Shown here: in pieces, positions 12,433 through 25,860 of the stretch
How the letters are laid out: each line of letters opens with the position of its first letter
Numbering within the stretch: the first letter of the stretch is position 1
NCBI RefSeq assembly: GCF_036785885.1
Contig: NC_092317.1
Span: 6,016,501-6,080,500 of the forward strand
From: Coffea arabica
Taxonomy: Eukaryota > Streptophyta > Magnoliopsida > Gentianales > Rubiaceae
Length of the DNA stretch: 64,000 bases
Direction: 5' to 3'
Translations under genes and position numbers: made by a program
The notes under the pieces: generated by a model
What the model saw: only the letters and a program-made list of their open reading frames with translations
Database searches by the model: none
What the model was told of the DNA's origin: nothing

Positions 12433-15400
12433 ATGAGCGTGGAGCCGTTCAATCGGTAAGAGGAATATCTTACGAACTGTAAATCAAGAACCATTGAGCT
12501 CATGAACTCACATATGTGATCGATAATATTGTAAAATTGTAATCTTTTTTCAGTTATATAGCTCATTTCGGTTTAATTTCGATGCGATTTGTTTAATTTT
12601 ATTGTAATTTAATTGGATAGACTGGTCAAGTTAGCTGCTAGGGCATTTTATGATGATATAACGACGAAAGGAGATAATCAGCCCAAGACCGGACGAAGTG
12701 ACAATCGAGGAATTGCTGTTGTGGTTCTTGATGCTCTCACCAGGTTCTTTTTTTTTTTTTGGTTATTTGATTTAAAATTTTCTTTCAAGCCGCTAATTTT
12801 GATCGGAAAAATTATGTATGTTTATATTGTTGCTTATACCGATTGAGAATAGAATGGAACTTGAGAAGTGCTGGAAATTTAGAAGCTTGGTGTTGGTTAA
12901 TTAAATAGATTGTGTCAATATCAGCATACCTGGATTAGATGAATTATCGTGAACGCAATTTTTATGTTTGCATTGGTGGTTTTTGAACTGCGAGTCATAG
13001 TATAGCTGTTGGTTTAAAGCTTGAAAATTTAACTGAATGCGAAAATCAATTTATGTCTGGAATACATGGTGGCAAATTATCTTTTTATTGTAAGGGGTAA
13101 TTCTTAAGACGGATGGTGTCGAGCAAGGTAAAATATTAATATCAATTTGGATATGAAAGATCTAAAACTTCACTTTGAAGATGATGCTTCAGCAATATAC
13201 ATTTCCATGGCATGTAGGAATTGTATTTGTTAATCTACTTTTGCGTGTGTATATGCTTACGTTTTGAGGTGCATCTCTGATTCAATTGTATTTCCTATAA
13301 CACATTTTACTCTTTTTTGTCTGGCCTTTTGGTGTCTGGAGTAGTGTGTTTGGATGATTATGGGGGTTTTGTCATTTTTTTAACTATAATTCCGACATAA
13401 TTCCAGGCGGCAATGGGTACGGGAAGAGGATTTGGCAAAGGATCTGAAATTGCATTCCAAGCAACTTCGCCGGACTTTGCGGTTCTTTGAAGAAGAGAAG
13501 CTGGTTACACGGGATCATAGGAAAGAGGTCAGGTTTCCAGTTTTTAATTCTTGCCCTAAGTTCTATATTGTTTCTATTGTTTGCCTTATAATATATTACT
13601 GGTATTGTTAATTAACCCTTGGAATACATTTAATTGCAAATATATGATATCCCTTCTGATTATTGAGCTTTGGCTGCCAAAGTTTCTGCATCGTCTGACC
13701 GCGTTCCTTCAGCTTGGGATAAATGTCTTCTTATTGTTCCATGATGCATTCTGGCATTTGTTGAATTCTTTCTTGTAATGTGGAGCTGATGTCTCAAGTC
13801 CTTTTAGTGCCACTTTGGTTTCTGAAGTTATGGACCTTGTAGAAAACAATCTCTAACCTGCTGTTCCTAATCACATATCTGTCTGATGGAGATTGTAGAT
13901 ATCAACAATATGTGACAGTCTGCAAAATGAATTCGCTGAATATGAAAATGCCTAGGTTCTTTCATGTCTAACCGCAACACATTTGGTTTTATTTGGATCT
14001 TGATTGTTGGACCTAATATTTATGTAGTTTGCAGCTCAGAACCTTGAAAAAACCTCTCTCGGCATTAGTTAATTATTGGGTAACTAGTAATATAAGAACC
14101 ATTGACTGTCCCCTTTCAGCATATCAAGCTCCAACAGTCTCCTCTCAGATAATCAGCCCTCCCAATAAGCCCAAGCCTGCTTCTTGGCATTCATTTAGTA
14201 TCATGAAAGAGCCCAGAGAATCTGTGATTATAATATTTCATTACTTCTACCAGTAGACATCTTTGTTCTCATGACTGATTCATATTAAGGTGCTTCAGAG
14301 GATAATTTCCACTTTATAAAAGATTCAAAAGATAGTGTAATTTTGGTTCAGTTTCATAGGTATAGATTCTTCTGAGAAACCTTGTAATCCTCTACTTTTC
14401 TCATTTGGGTTTGCTTGGTACCTGCTTGGATATTTTGATTGGATATGGTGCTTTTCTTTTCTGTTGAGAGACAACCAAATGATGGTTCCCGAGTTTTGTT
14501 GGATATGTGCAACTTAATTTTAACGATAGTAGATGTTCTTTGCCTCTGATGGCTTGTGATTGATTTGTACTGATATTCTCTAGTACATTTCTTTTGATGG
14601 AAAAAGTTGTTTTTCCTTGTATAACAATGCACAGACAGCAAAAGGTGCTAAAGTTTACAATGCTGCTGTAGCTGCTACAGCTGATGGTCATCACAATGGG
14701 AGAGAAGGAGATGAAAAAATTAAGATGCATACCCACTCTTATTGCTGTCTGGACTATGCACAGGTGCTGTTGTGTGAGGACCTAATGTCTCTTTCTTTAT
14801 CCACTTTTTAAAATGGGCATTTACTGATACATCAATGTTTCCATTGCATAAGTCATTATCTTGTCAGATGATGGTTTTGTTAAATATTGGACTTTTCAAC
14901 TAAAGAGTTAAAACTACACTGTCCACGTGATATATATACTTGATGTAATGGGCTGTAACAGAACATATCATGAATGAATTGATTTTAGTTGGGTAACTTT
15001 AAGGTGAGGATTTTGTTGCAGATATACGATGTTGTGAGGTACAGGTTACACCGCATGAGGAAAAAGTTAAAGGATGAGCTAGATAACAAGAATACTGTTC
15101 AGGAATACGTGTGTCCGAACTGTGGAAAAAGGTTTTATAGCTGCTGCTATTTTTTAAAATCATGTATCTACATTTTCTTGAAGGCTTTGAGGAATCAGTT
15201 GGTATTCAAAATCCAGATATAATGCTTTGGATGCCCTGCGGCTGGTTTCTATGCTTGATGAGTATTTCCACTGTGAAATTTGCAATGGAGAACTTGTGGC
15301 AGAGAGTGAAAAGTTAACTGCTCAAGAGATGGGAGATGGAGACGACAATGCAAGAAGGCGGCGACGTGATAAACTAGAGGACATGCTCAAAAAGATGGAG

Positions 15401-18400
15401 GTTTGTCTTCATGCTTGCTAGATGTACATGCTACTGGTGTGATTTGATTATCCTTGTTATGCAATTTTGGAGTTGTAGAAGGGATCTAATGCCTTTAGTG
15501 CAATATGTTTGCAAATGGTTTAATTTTGGAAAATGGCAAAATTTTCTGTTTTTCTTTAGTTGCTGTAAAGTAAGAGAACTGCTTCTTTTACAATATTTAG
15601 AGAGGCAAACAGTCTTGTTAAGTCTCGGCGCTCGTTAGTTAAAGTTAGACCTGAAATTTAAGATCCTTGATTGGTACACTTTTTGAAACTTCACATCTGG
15701 GGGCCTATTCATTCCTATAGAGTAACTCATAGTGATGGATAATTTGGCACTAAGTTTGCACCTTGAAGCCAATTTGGCATTGTGTGAGTTGCAAAATGTC
15801 TTTTACAAGGTGGATAGATCACTGCCGCTATACCAAGCCATTTTCAACTTTTCACTTGCTTGAACAGGTCAATATTGTTTTATATATAGTTGTATTATGA
15901 TAGAAATAGATTTTCTTACTTATCCACTTAAAAGAAGGTGTCCATAATGGTTGAAGTATGGGCTGCTGATAGTTTCTGGTGGTTAATTACATCAAGAACC
16001 ATGGGCATTAGAGTCAGTTGAGGTTACTGAAACTGAGTTTCTTAGGAGGGTTTAATGCTGAAAGCAATTTAAAGACATATTCGAGTGGGTTTTTACGTTC
16101 CCTTTATGCAACATGCTGCTAATGACAGTAGTGATTTTATTTTATATTCATTTGCAGTATTGTACGTTTGTATGTGTTCCAAACATGATTTACAGTGTGA
16201 AACACCTTTCTTAGTTCCCAAATGGCAAATGTCTGTTTCCCAAAGAGTGTAGTTGAAATTATTTGTACAGTTATGTTGTCATGGAAAAATATTCTTATTT
16301 CATTGTGCTGTTGCCTGAAGCAATCACTCTGTGTATGAAGAAGTGGTCTTAGTGATTCTAGAGACATGCAGGCACTGTGATCATTTGGCTTTTTGTAGTG
16401 GGTAGAATTGGATATAGACATGTAGATTCTGGTTCACTTACAATGTATCTGTTGTGGATTTTCCCTTTCTTGGCATCAATTTATAAGTTTTTTATGCCGT
16501 CTTTTGTCTAGATAGTAGGGACCCATGAAGGTATTAAGGTGTAATTTCGGAGCAACAATTTATATGAAGTTACTACAGTGTAACTTTAGATTTGAGATGT
16601 CCTTAATACTTTCATTTCACCCATTTTTTAGCTTATTCTTTCCGTTATGCCTAGTTGCAAATTTTGCTTTGTACTTCCAAGGATTTGATTGTCTCTCTGT
16701 AGGTCTCATATTTAATCATATATTCCATAAGCTGTTTCCCTTTTCTATTAAGTATATTATATTTAGTTTTCTTGTTCCTGTAATTTGAGTAGATAGTAAT
16801 ATCTGAGTGCAGACACAGCTGAAGCCATTGATGGATCAACTCAATAGAGTAAAAGATTTGCCAGTTCCTGAATTTGGTAATCTCCAAGCATGGGAAGCTC
16901 GAGCAAGTGCTGCTGCTCGGGCAGCAAATGGAGATCTTAATGGAAATGATCCCTCTAAATCTGGACAGGGACTTGGGTTTGGAGGAACGCCTATGCCATT
17001 TTTGGGTGACACAAAGGTTACCTCTTAAACCGACCTGTGTGCTTATGTGTTAAAAGTTCTTTGTTGATTTTAGGGGTTTGTAGGGTTTGCTGTTGTCAAT
17101 GTTCTTCATGAAGCAGCCTAGCTCATGTATGTTTACTTTTGGCTTTCTAAACTAGAAAGGATTAAAGAGCTAGGGACGGAGATACAGTTATGTAAAGTTC
17201 TAAAATCAGAATATGGTGCATCAAAAATGAAGGAATACCTTGGCCCCATATGCTCCTTTACATGTCACTTCTGCTCCAGTCATTCTCAAATTCCTGATGC
17301 ATTTCATAATGGAGTTTGACTATATCTGCGTGTGTAGTGGTTTTCCAATCTTTATCCAAGGACATTGATCAACATAGTACATTTGGATGTCTTTTTCCAA
17401 AGTCCAAGCTCCCAAGTATGTGTTGGAGATTGTTTCACTTTTCAGTGCAGCTGTTTTTGTTCATGCTCTTAGTTGTATTTGGATTGCTTTTGCTTTTATG
17501 CCTAGTTGCACTTTGAAAATCTTTGAAAGAACATAGCCTTTTGAATTAAATTAGTCCTTTTGAATGTCATATACTGGTGCATATTGCAAGGGAAATTAGT
17601 CTGTACTTGTTATTGTCCAAGTCCAAGAAGTTGCTGTTGCTGTTGCTTAGAGAATGAGACAAATCTTTGACTGTTGTCCTTATTGTGGTCACTTCCATTA
17701 GCACGCAGCCTGTGAGAAGGGTCTATATACATTTTGGGATAATACCAGGAAAGACCTGTTGTTCATCCCTCTCCTGTCCCCCCTCCCCCCCCCCCCCCCC
17801 CCCCTCCTCTCCTTTCTAAAAAAAATAGAATCCACCAAAACACAAAATAAAATAGTTAGGAATTAGAGAGGCTTATGGATGGTTTTTGGCAGGTTGAAGT
17901 TGATTTCTCTGGTACTGAAGAAAAAGGAGAGAATATTAAAACTGAGAGTGCAAGTAAACCTATGAAAGTTTTGCCCCCATGGATGATTAAGCAAGGCATG
18001 ATCCTTACAAAGGAGCAAAGAGGCGAGGTCAAGGAGGAGGCTAAGATGGATGGTTCTTCAGCACCTGCTGGATCATCTGATGAGAAGAAATCTGCAGCTG
18101 AAACAGACGTGAAGAATATACAGGTTAGAAAAATGAAAAGTCTGGTGCTTTTTTATTTAGGCTCAGTTCTCCTGATTAATTTTGGCACAAGCTTCACTAT
18201 TTCTCTCTCAAGTTCCTAATCTCTTAATTGAATTTTCTTGTTACTTTTTGTAGGACGAGTATTTCAAAGCATATTATGCTGCTTTACTCCAGCGTCAACA
18301 TGAACAAGAAGCTGCCCTCAGGGAACAGGGATTGCCAAATTCTAGTATTTCCAATGGTGCTGCTGATACATCATTTGAAAGACAAGTTGGAATGAAATCT

Positions 18401-19059
18401 AAGCGTGATGATCAAGATGATGGAGACGACGTTGAATGGGAGGAGGCAGCTCCTGCAGGTAAAACATTTTCCGAGTTGTTACTTTAAATTCTAAGGATAT
18501 CTGATACTTGTTTGTTAAAGCTTTTTATCTGAAGATAATATGCTAGGCATGGTCAATGACTGCCTTAAGCAAAGTGTGAAACTTCTATAAATAAATTGTT
18601 TATTGCATGCTTGATGCAGATCTGATTAAGTTATTCAATGGGAAGAGAACACAAGTCTTCCTGTGTGAGATTATTTTGTACCAGAAAAAGTCGTGCAAAG
18701 GCTTTCATATCCTGCTCTTTTTAGCCATTTCCTCTCCTTTCTAATTCTTTCTGCTGGTTTACGTGATCTAACTTTTTAGATTCTTTCCAGAGTGCTCTAA
18801 TCTTCCAAATTTGGTTACTTTAGACATCACCACTGAAATGCATATGCTGTTGAAATCACTTGTGTGTTAATTATTTGGCATTTTAACTTCTTCTGGTATT
18901 TTGTAAACCTTTGCTGGTTACCATTGTCAATGAGGTTTACACTGTCGATCCCCAGGCAACACGACGAGCGAAAATTTCAAGGTTAATGACTTAAATGTCC
19001 AAGCGGATGCTTCAGGAGATGATGACGAAGACGATGGCTTGGATTGGGAGGAAGGCTGA
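12433..19059 (+). CDS. General transcription factor IIE subunit 1 (TFIIE-alpha)
   Basis: TFIIE-alpha recruits and stimulates TFIIH in the Pol II pre-initiation complex. Ten exons: 12433-12455, 12621-12743, 13407-13527, 14635-14763, 15022-15131, 15217-15400, 16813-17016, 17893-18123, 18254-18458 and 18956-19059, giving 477 residues in one frame. Exon 1 encodes only MSVEPFN plus part of R8. The N-terminal winged-helix region (LVKLAARAFYDDITTKGDNQ, RQWVREEDL) occupies about residues 8-110. A four-cysteine zinc ribbon uses C163, C166, C188 and C191 (CPNCGKR and CEICNGEL). Conserved blocks LKPLMDQLNRVKDLPVPEF and KVLPPWMIKQGM follow. The C terminus is acidic, with DDGDDVEWEEAAP and a final DDDEDDGLDWEEG, as in the family. 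Length matches plant orthologues. The largest intron (15401-16812) holds only AT-rich DNA. Confidence 0.96.
17785..17804 (+). repeat. Run of 20 C in TFIIE-alpha intron 7
   Basis: An uninterrupted run of 20 C sits in a longer pyrimidine tract (about 17765-17817). It lies about 90 bp before the acceptor of exon 8. Such tracts are length-unstable and error-prone to sequence. Confidence 0.9.
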
Positions 19060-21098
19060 TGTTTTGTAAAAAATTGTTGACTTTTTTATTCTGATGTAGT
19101 ATCAGGCGTGTAAAAAAGGGAAATGGGCAAAATGATACTGAAGTCCCAGTGCTTGAGCGAACATATCCGTTATCTCCCTACAGTTTTGAAACCCACATTC
19201 TATTCTACCCATTGTTTAGAGAAAGTTGATTTGTTAGGTCGGTATGATGTTGAACAAGAAAAGTTACTTTTCAAGTCAATTAATAGCTGAGTGATATGAT
19301 GCCCTTTGGCCAGGCAGAATTAATCAAACTCGGGAGTTAAAGTAGAATTATACAAACGCTTGGGGTCAAATGTTTCCTGGTTCTTTCTTCATCTCACGTT
19401 CTACCGTCTTCTCTCTCACAAATTTTACGTGACTTTTTCCTCGAGCATGTATCAACTCTGTTTTGCACATGGAATTCAACTTCATTTAAAAAAAAAAAGA
19501 GTACAAATATAGATGGAAATTAGCGACAAATGGCCGTGTTTCTCTCTTTTTTTTTTTTTTTTTGGAAAAATCTATTGCTTTTTTATTTGTTCGAAGAATA
19601 TGTCACAAATCAAATTGTCCGAAGTGTTGAAATTGATAGTTTAGGATTACTTTGAATATTGGAAAAGCCCTAAAATGATAGAGCTCAAAGACTAAAACCA
19701 AAAGGAAAAATGGTACTTGGTTGTATTGTTCGAAAATCGGAAGCGGGCTGCGCCAAAAATTGACCATTCCAAGTTCCAACCAAATACGTACGCCATACGA
19801 ATATTAAAGTGTGGGTAAATGACGCACAATTAGGACGAACTTGAATTTCTAAGGACAACCGTACAACAATGGTGAATGACGTGGAATCATAATAGTTCCA
19901 AAAGAGAAGGACAATTGGCAAATTTAAATGAGAGAATACGTTGATGGATAAGTGTGTTTTCTTTGGTAAGGCAGCAGATGTATGAAAACAAGAAGATAGT
20001 ATCGGGAAAACCTACCTTGGTCACAGCAATGCTAGTTTTTGGTGGTTATTAAATAAATAATACATTACCTTAGAATAGATTGCGTTATATCTTGGCTTAA
20101 CACAGCTTCACGCCAAAAAGAAAAGGCAAAAGTTTATGCAGAACCCATTCAATCTAAGAATTTATACTTTTTTAGTACAGGAGACTTTGATCCACAAATT
20201 TTTTTTTTTAAAAAAAACTTGTTTCCTGTATCTGGGGAGAAAGCAACCTGGTGTAGTTTAAAAAAAAAAAATTTGAAGAATCACTATCCAAAAATTTTGG
20301 GGGGGACGAAGAATTTTATTAGAGGAATTTAACTTTATTAAGAGCAAGACCCTTTAAAGAAATTATCATGTAACTCTTATAATACAGGGTTCTTGTGGGC
20401 GGAAGCAAATTATTGCTTAGCTTTAGAATCAATGAAGAACTGCATGCAAAATAAAAAAAATAAGAAAAGAACTCATTTGTACAACAGAAGAAATAATCCC
20501 AAAGTTCAAACTTTCTCAGTTCAAGAGAACTTTGCTGCTGATGTTTATCATTCCTAATGGTGCTCCACTTAGTTTGGCAAAAAGCAGATTGGTGTAGGAT
20601 TAAAATCAGTCAAATCGGACTCTGTCTTTTTTATTCACTGCTAAAATGCTTGGCTTATTTAGGCAGAAATTAAGTTCGTTATGGGAGTACAATAAATTAA
20701 GGACTTCACAGCAGAAACATCAGAAGCAAAGACGAGACAAAATCACCTTAGAGCTTTAATGTCACTGTCAATTGATCTTGTATATGTTTTGAGCTGCAAA
20801 ATGGAAATGTCTGTGGTACTTGCCAAAAATGGCACAACCCCTTGAATTATGAAATGAAGCACAAATTTTGCAATTTCATCAATACCAAATTTGTCTTTTG
20901 TTTAACAAATCCAAGAAGGGTTGCAATGAATCACAGATCTTGCGTATTCACAAATAATCACAAGAAGCAGTTAAAAACTTGTAGGCTTGACAACGAGGAA
21001 GGAATTGCCATTTTAGCAGAAGGATAAAAATTCAAAGAATTTGGTTAACTCATGATTGTCAAGCTACAACCTAATGGTTTTCCTCCCTTAATTTCTTT
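19060..21098. other. Intergenic region between convergent TFIIE-alpha and ERF genes
   Basis: The 3' flank of TFIIE-alpha and the 3' flank of the minus-strand ERF gene meet here. The DNA is AT-rich with several homopolymer runs (T near 19546-19564, A near 20260-20270, G at 20300-20305). I see no open reading frame with coding character and no transposon termini. Confidence 0.6.
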
Positions 21099-22172
21099 TC
21101 AGCCTAAGACAGAGGAAACGTAAAGAAAAGGGTCCCAAGTGGCATTAACACCACTACCCCAATTGGTATTTTCACAATGCAAAATCTGTTGTTCTGAGGG
21201 CATAGCCACTCCCGAGTTTAATCCGCTCATTTGAGACACAACCTCCTGGACATGTAACATGTCCACATTTCCTGTATTACTTGTCATCAACTGCCCACTT
21301 GAACCACTGGCAGGGAATGAATAAGGCAATTCAACACTTGATTGACTTGTTGTACTTGGAATTGACCATGCACTAGTAGTTGTGGAAGTAGTGAACAGGG
21401 GATCCTGTTCTTGAACATGGTTTATTTGAGCTGCCCATGCAACTCCATGCTGATTATTAGCCCACATCATGCCTGAGGCCGGGGATCCTATTTGCCATTG
21501 CATAGCACTAGCTGAATTATTTTGCACCATTTCTTCAACTTGATCATGGTTCTGCCTCAAACTATGATCATAATTATGTCCTAAGACCATTGGATTAATG
21601 CTATTCCCAACAGATGATGATCCAATGTTGTTTGCCAAGCTTGGAGCAGCAGATGTTTGTGGCTTATTCGCGGCCGCGGCATTGGAGATGTTATTGAAGG
21701 AAAAGACTGGAAGATTGACAGTGGATTGAGGAGTACTCTGCTGCGAAGAAGCTGTGTTTGCCTGAGAATTGATATTCAGTATTCCTAAGGAAGTCTTGTT
21801 GGTTTCACTGTATAACTTAGCCTTGAGAGCACCAACAAGGCCTTCAGGCTCTTCAGTCCTGCAGGCTTCTTCAAAGGAGAATGGTTCACCCTTGTCAGGC
21901 AAATCATCATCATCGTTCTCAGGCAACTCAAAATTGGTGCGAGCATTTGCTCCCCTGAGTGCTCTGGCAGCTTCATCATAAGCCCTGGCAGCATCCTCTG
22001 CAGTGTCAAAAGTTCCCAGCCAAAGCCTCACCTTTTGCAAGGAGTCTTTGATCTCAGCAACCCACCTCCCGGATGGCCGTTGGCGGACGCCGACGTACCG
22101 GTGGTGGCCTCTGGACGACGTTTTCCTCCTGCTTCGTACACCATCATCGGTAGGTGATGAAGTAGGCTTCAT
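21099..22172 (-). CDS. AP2/ERF-family transcription factor, intronless (group V, RAP2-11/ERN-like guess)
   Basis: A single exon of 357 residues encodes a nuclear DNA-binding protein. One AP2/ERF domain spans about residues 23-84, with [39 protein letters not shown] and [13 protein letters not shown]. The two discriminating positions in the domain (14 and 19) are V38 and D43, unlike classic DREB (V, E) or ERF (A, D). That combination, the VAEIKD string and the PSG in place of PWG point to the RAP2-11/ERN-type branch of group V; this subgroup call is my inference. A basic stretch [12 protein letters not shown] precedes the domain. The remaining 270 residues are rich in S, N and Q and look disordered, as expected of an activation region. 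There is only one AP2 domain and no B3 domain, so it is not AP2- or RAV-type. Confidence 0.9.
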   Translation of the reverse strand: MKPTSSPTDDGVRSRRKTSSRGHHRYVGVRQRPSGRWVAEIKDSLQKVRLWLGTFDTAEDAARAYDEAARALRGANARTNFELPENDDDDLPDKGEPFSFEEACRTEEPEGLVGALKAKLYSETNKTSLGILNINSQANTASSQQSTPQSTVNLPVFSFNNISNAAAANKPQTSAAPSLANNIGSSSVGNSINPMVLGHNYDHSLRQNHDQVEEMVQNNSASAMQWQIGSPASGMMWANNQHGVAWAAQINHVQEQDPLFTTSTTTSAWSIPSTTSQSSVELPYSFPASGSSGQLMTSNTGNVDMLHVQEVVSQMSGLNSGVAMPSEQQILHCENTNWGSGVNATWDPFLYVSSVLG

Positions 22173-23679
22173 TTGCTCTGGTTTTGGTTTGGTACTTTGG
22201 TTGGTGATGTTTTTTGTGCCCTCTTTGTCTGAAACGTAGCATCTGAGTATACAGAACTTATATGGTAATCTTTAAGGATGGCATATTCAGCACCAAGAAG
22301 GGGACAAGTCACTACATGTCAACTGGATTATGCTCTTCCATCGAAGAAAAAAACAATCTTAGCTTTTGATTGCTGCAGGCCGAGTTGGTAGTATCGAAGA
22401 AAACTCCCAAAATCTGAATAAACCACAACGAAATATCAGATCATATCCTATAATTGCGAAGAAAGAAAATGCAAGAAACCATGCCATTGATTGTAGCTGC
22501 AACTGTCCTGTCCCCCGAAAGGGTCAATTTCTTGGTTTATCTTTTCGCTAAATTGCATTGGCCTCTCCAAAAGTTTTTATAATTATACTTATGTCTCTTT
22601 CAACTTCCAAGTCTCCGAAATTTCCATTCAAATTCCATATCAGTGTACAAAGGGTTAATTCTAGCGAGAAACTAGTGGTAATTATACTTGAAAAAGTTAT
22701 TACTATAGAGTGGGAGAATATTTGAACTCAAAGCATAGGACAAATTAAAATAGAACCCACAACTTGAAAAAAAAAAAATAGATAGAGGAGATCAATAATA
22801 TGATTAAAGAAGAGAGCAATGGGTTTTGGTAATCCATGAAATCTCGAGTACCTAATTCTAATTTAGTCCCTTGTCCTTATAACATCCCACAGATAACATG
22901 CCAAAACACAAGTAAAAGATAAAAAGAAGAGGTCAAGTTGCTGTTTATGATGGCTACTGGTTAGTGATGTCCAGTGGTAAAATACACTAATCATTCCTCT
23001 AGTTTAAGAAATTATGCTGTGACCAAATTCATAGGGACGCATGGCAGCCCGACAAAAACTTTGTCCTTTTAAACTCCGTTTTTGGAGGGTTTCTTCAGAA
23101 ATTTCAAAGTCGAATGCCACCACTTCCCTAGGATAAAGATAAACAGAGTCCAATAAATCCCATTTTCCTCAAAGAGGATGACTGAGACAATGAGAGAGAA
23201 AAGAGATAAAATCTAATAGGAGCAAGCCACTTTTTTGGTGTTTTTGCTTGTTGGCCTGTTTGGGATTGTGTCTTCGCGAACAACAAAAAAATTTCAACAT
23301 TTTTTATTTGGACGTTTTGTAGTACTTTTGAGATAAAACAAAAGGAGATGGTCGAAAATGTCTATAGTAGAAATAGGGGCAAAACTACCAAAGAAAAGGA
23401 GATTGAAAAAGATAAATGGAAGGGTTTTTGGGGCGGGTCAACCACAAACTTGGTTGTAAAAAATTTTGGTTACAAAGAATGGAATCCAATACTAGTGCTA
23501 TTTTTGTTTTATGTTTTTGGTTGATTCCAAAGAATGATGTAAATATGCAACTCCTGATTTCTGAAGTGTTCTTTTTTTTTTTTTTTATAATTATGTAGAG
23601 CTTGTTTATTATCAATCTTGGTTGAAAATTCCAAATTTTAGGCGTTTAAATTATAAATTCCAGTAAGGTATGGATATCC
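22173..23679. other. ERF upstream region, includes copy A of a diverged direct repeat
   Basis: This is the 5' flank of the ERF gene. About 23045-23640 resembles 28475-29060 in the same orientation; see the repeat entries. No TATA box could be placed with confidence and no other coding sequence is visible. Confidence 0.5.
23045..23640 (+). repeat. Diverged direct repeat, copy A
   Basis: Colinear similarity to 28475-29060: shared anchors include AAATTTCAAAGT, the phrase around CAAGCCAC followed by GTTTTTG, TTGTGTCT followed by GAACAA, and GGGTCAACCA versus AGGTCAACCA. There are many substitutions and indels between the copies, so the duplication is old. No coding frame is shared. Confidence 0.7.
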
Positions 23680-25860
23680 TTTTTTTTTTTGTCAGCAACG
23701 ATACATTTGTATAACCTACTCTATCTTAATCTAGGGGGAGGGGAATGCTAAGGGAGTGCTATGGGACAACCCTTTAGGGGTGAGCATTCGGTGCATATTC
23801 GGTAATTCGGTGCACTGAATTCGGTGAATTCGGTTATTCTACCTGTAAAATTTTAAACCGTTTTCAATTCCGAATTGGGGCATAACCGAATTCATCCGAA
23901 ACCGATTTCAAATTTGAAAACGGTAATGAATTCGGTTAAACCGAATTCATCTATTTAAAAAAAAAAAAAAAAACCTGTTATCAGCTTAAGTTTGCAACGC
24001 TGCTTCCGTACAATTTACAGGCTATGAGGCTAATTGCAAACTAATTCTAATTGCAAACTTACAGGCTACAAGCCTACAACACCAATTCAAAGGAAATCAA
24101 CATCCAAATTATTACACACACATTACAAATGCCAAAATCCATCAAATACAAATCTGGAGTACCAAGTACCAACTGCCAATAGACAATACAACGACAAGTT
24201 ATTCAAAGTAACACTAACAGACATTTTTCAAGTTCACATTTCACAAGTCACAATGAACTGAATGCAGAAACCAGAAATCAGAAATCAAAATCTGAAAACT
24301 GACTGCAACATAATTTAGTTCCAGACTTCTATTATCTTTAAAGAGTGATTGAAGTTTCAGCACCTCCATTAGTCAAGCCTGCAACAAAACATAAAAATGA
24401 AATATAGTAGTTACTTTAAAACAATAGAGAAATGAAATTTTACAATAATCAGCATATACAATAGATAAGAAATATGTTACCAGATTCTAAAGCTTCAAGA
24501 TCCTCCAATTCTTCTTCCACATTCAATTTAGAATCCTCAATGATTTATAAATTATTACTAATTTGATCCCCAAATTTATTCATAATTGAACACATTACTT
24601 ATGTTCTAATCATTTTGTGGTTTAATTGGCATTTATTTGATCACTTATACCTACAATCCTTAGTCTATGATTTAAGAAACACATAAAAAGTGATTAACTT
24701 AAACTAGAATAAACCTTAGACTATACAATGATTGGTGATAATTTATGAATTTATAATTTACAATGACTAATAATAAGCAATATTAGTTAGTAGTTACAAT
24801 GAATTTATAATTTACACTGATTAATAATAAGTACTATTAGTTACAAACTTACAAATTACAATGACTAGTGATAACTTATATTAGTTACAAACTTATAATT
24901 TATTTCAAATCAAAATAAAAACTTATTTACTTACACATGTTATTGTGAAAGTCAATACACTAGTACATTCATTTGCAATTCATATGCATTCACTTACACT
25001 GCTAAGTGCTAACTACTTAGCTGTCTTATCTATACTTAAAGTCTTAAGAATTAAGATTAGTGAATAGATAATATGAATTTTTAAGTTAAATATGTAGAGT
25101 GCACTAATACTTGCAAGTTAGAGATTACGCATTCAAATATTCAATAATTCAAACATGAATGATGTATCAAATTACCAATATCTAAATTTAATTACTAATT
25201 ATGTTTATTGTTTAATATTTAGTATTATGCAATATGCATATATGACATATGTGTTAATTATTATCTAATTCTAGTCATGTTACTCATGTATAAAATAATA
25301 AGTATTATAGTTATCTTATATTGTTATGTATTACTATATATTTGTATTATTATAGTCATATAACAATTAACAAATACTAAAATAATATATTGTACATTAT
25401 TATATATTATTATTATTATAAGTACATGATATGATGATAAATTGATAATACCATATACTAATTATTATTAATAGCATTTACCTATATAATATAATAAAGT
25501 ATTAGTAGTATATACTAATACTAAATAGCATTTATCTATATATTATATAATTTTATATGCCAATTTGGTAATTCGAATGCGGTAATGCGGTACCCGATTT
25601 CAATTACCGAATTGGAATGCGAAATCGGTTATTACCTAATTCATAATCTCATTACCTATTTCATACCATATTAGAATTCGGTGAATTTGGTACGTACCGA
25701 ATTTGTACCAAATTACCAAATTCCCGATTTCAAATTACCGAATTGAATTTGAAATCGGTTATGAATTCGGTAAGAACCGAATATGCTCACCCCTACAACC
25801 CTTAGAGAGGGACTTAAGCCCCTCCCTGGTGGCCACTGAGCCATTGGCCCAGTGGTTAGT
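23680..25860 (-). mobile_element. Old tRNA-derived SINE interrupted by a hAT element
   Basis: Reading the minus strand, a tRNA-like start near 25860 contains an A-box-like TGGCTCAGTGG (complement of CCACTGAGCCA at about 25836-25846). The sequence runs to CAACCCTT, where the hAT element is inserted, and resumes at 23774 towards a poly-A tail (T run on the plus strand at about 23680-23690). Removing the hAT element and one copy of its 8-bp duplication rejoins a compact element of about 150 bp. The B box is degenerate. I could not find a convincing target duplication for the SINE itself, so its limits are approximate. Confidence 0.6.
23775..25795. mobile_element. Non-autonomous hAT element (about 2.0 kb) with 8-bp target duplication
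   Basis: The ends are TAGGGGTGAGCATTCGG and, inverted, TAGGGGTGAGCATATTCGG. They are flanked by a perfect 8-bp duplication CAACCCTT at 23767-23774 and 25796-25803, the duplication length of hAT transposons. Both subterminal zones (about 23790-23960 and 25560-25785) are packed with motifs of the form GGTAATTCGG or GAATTCGGT and their complements. These are likely transposase-binding repeats. The interior is very AT-rich and has no transposase reading frame, so the copy needs a transposase supplied from elsewhere. Confidence 0.92.
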
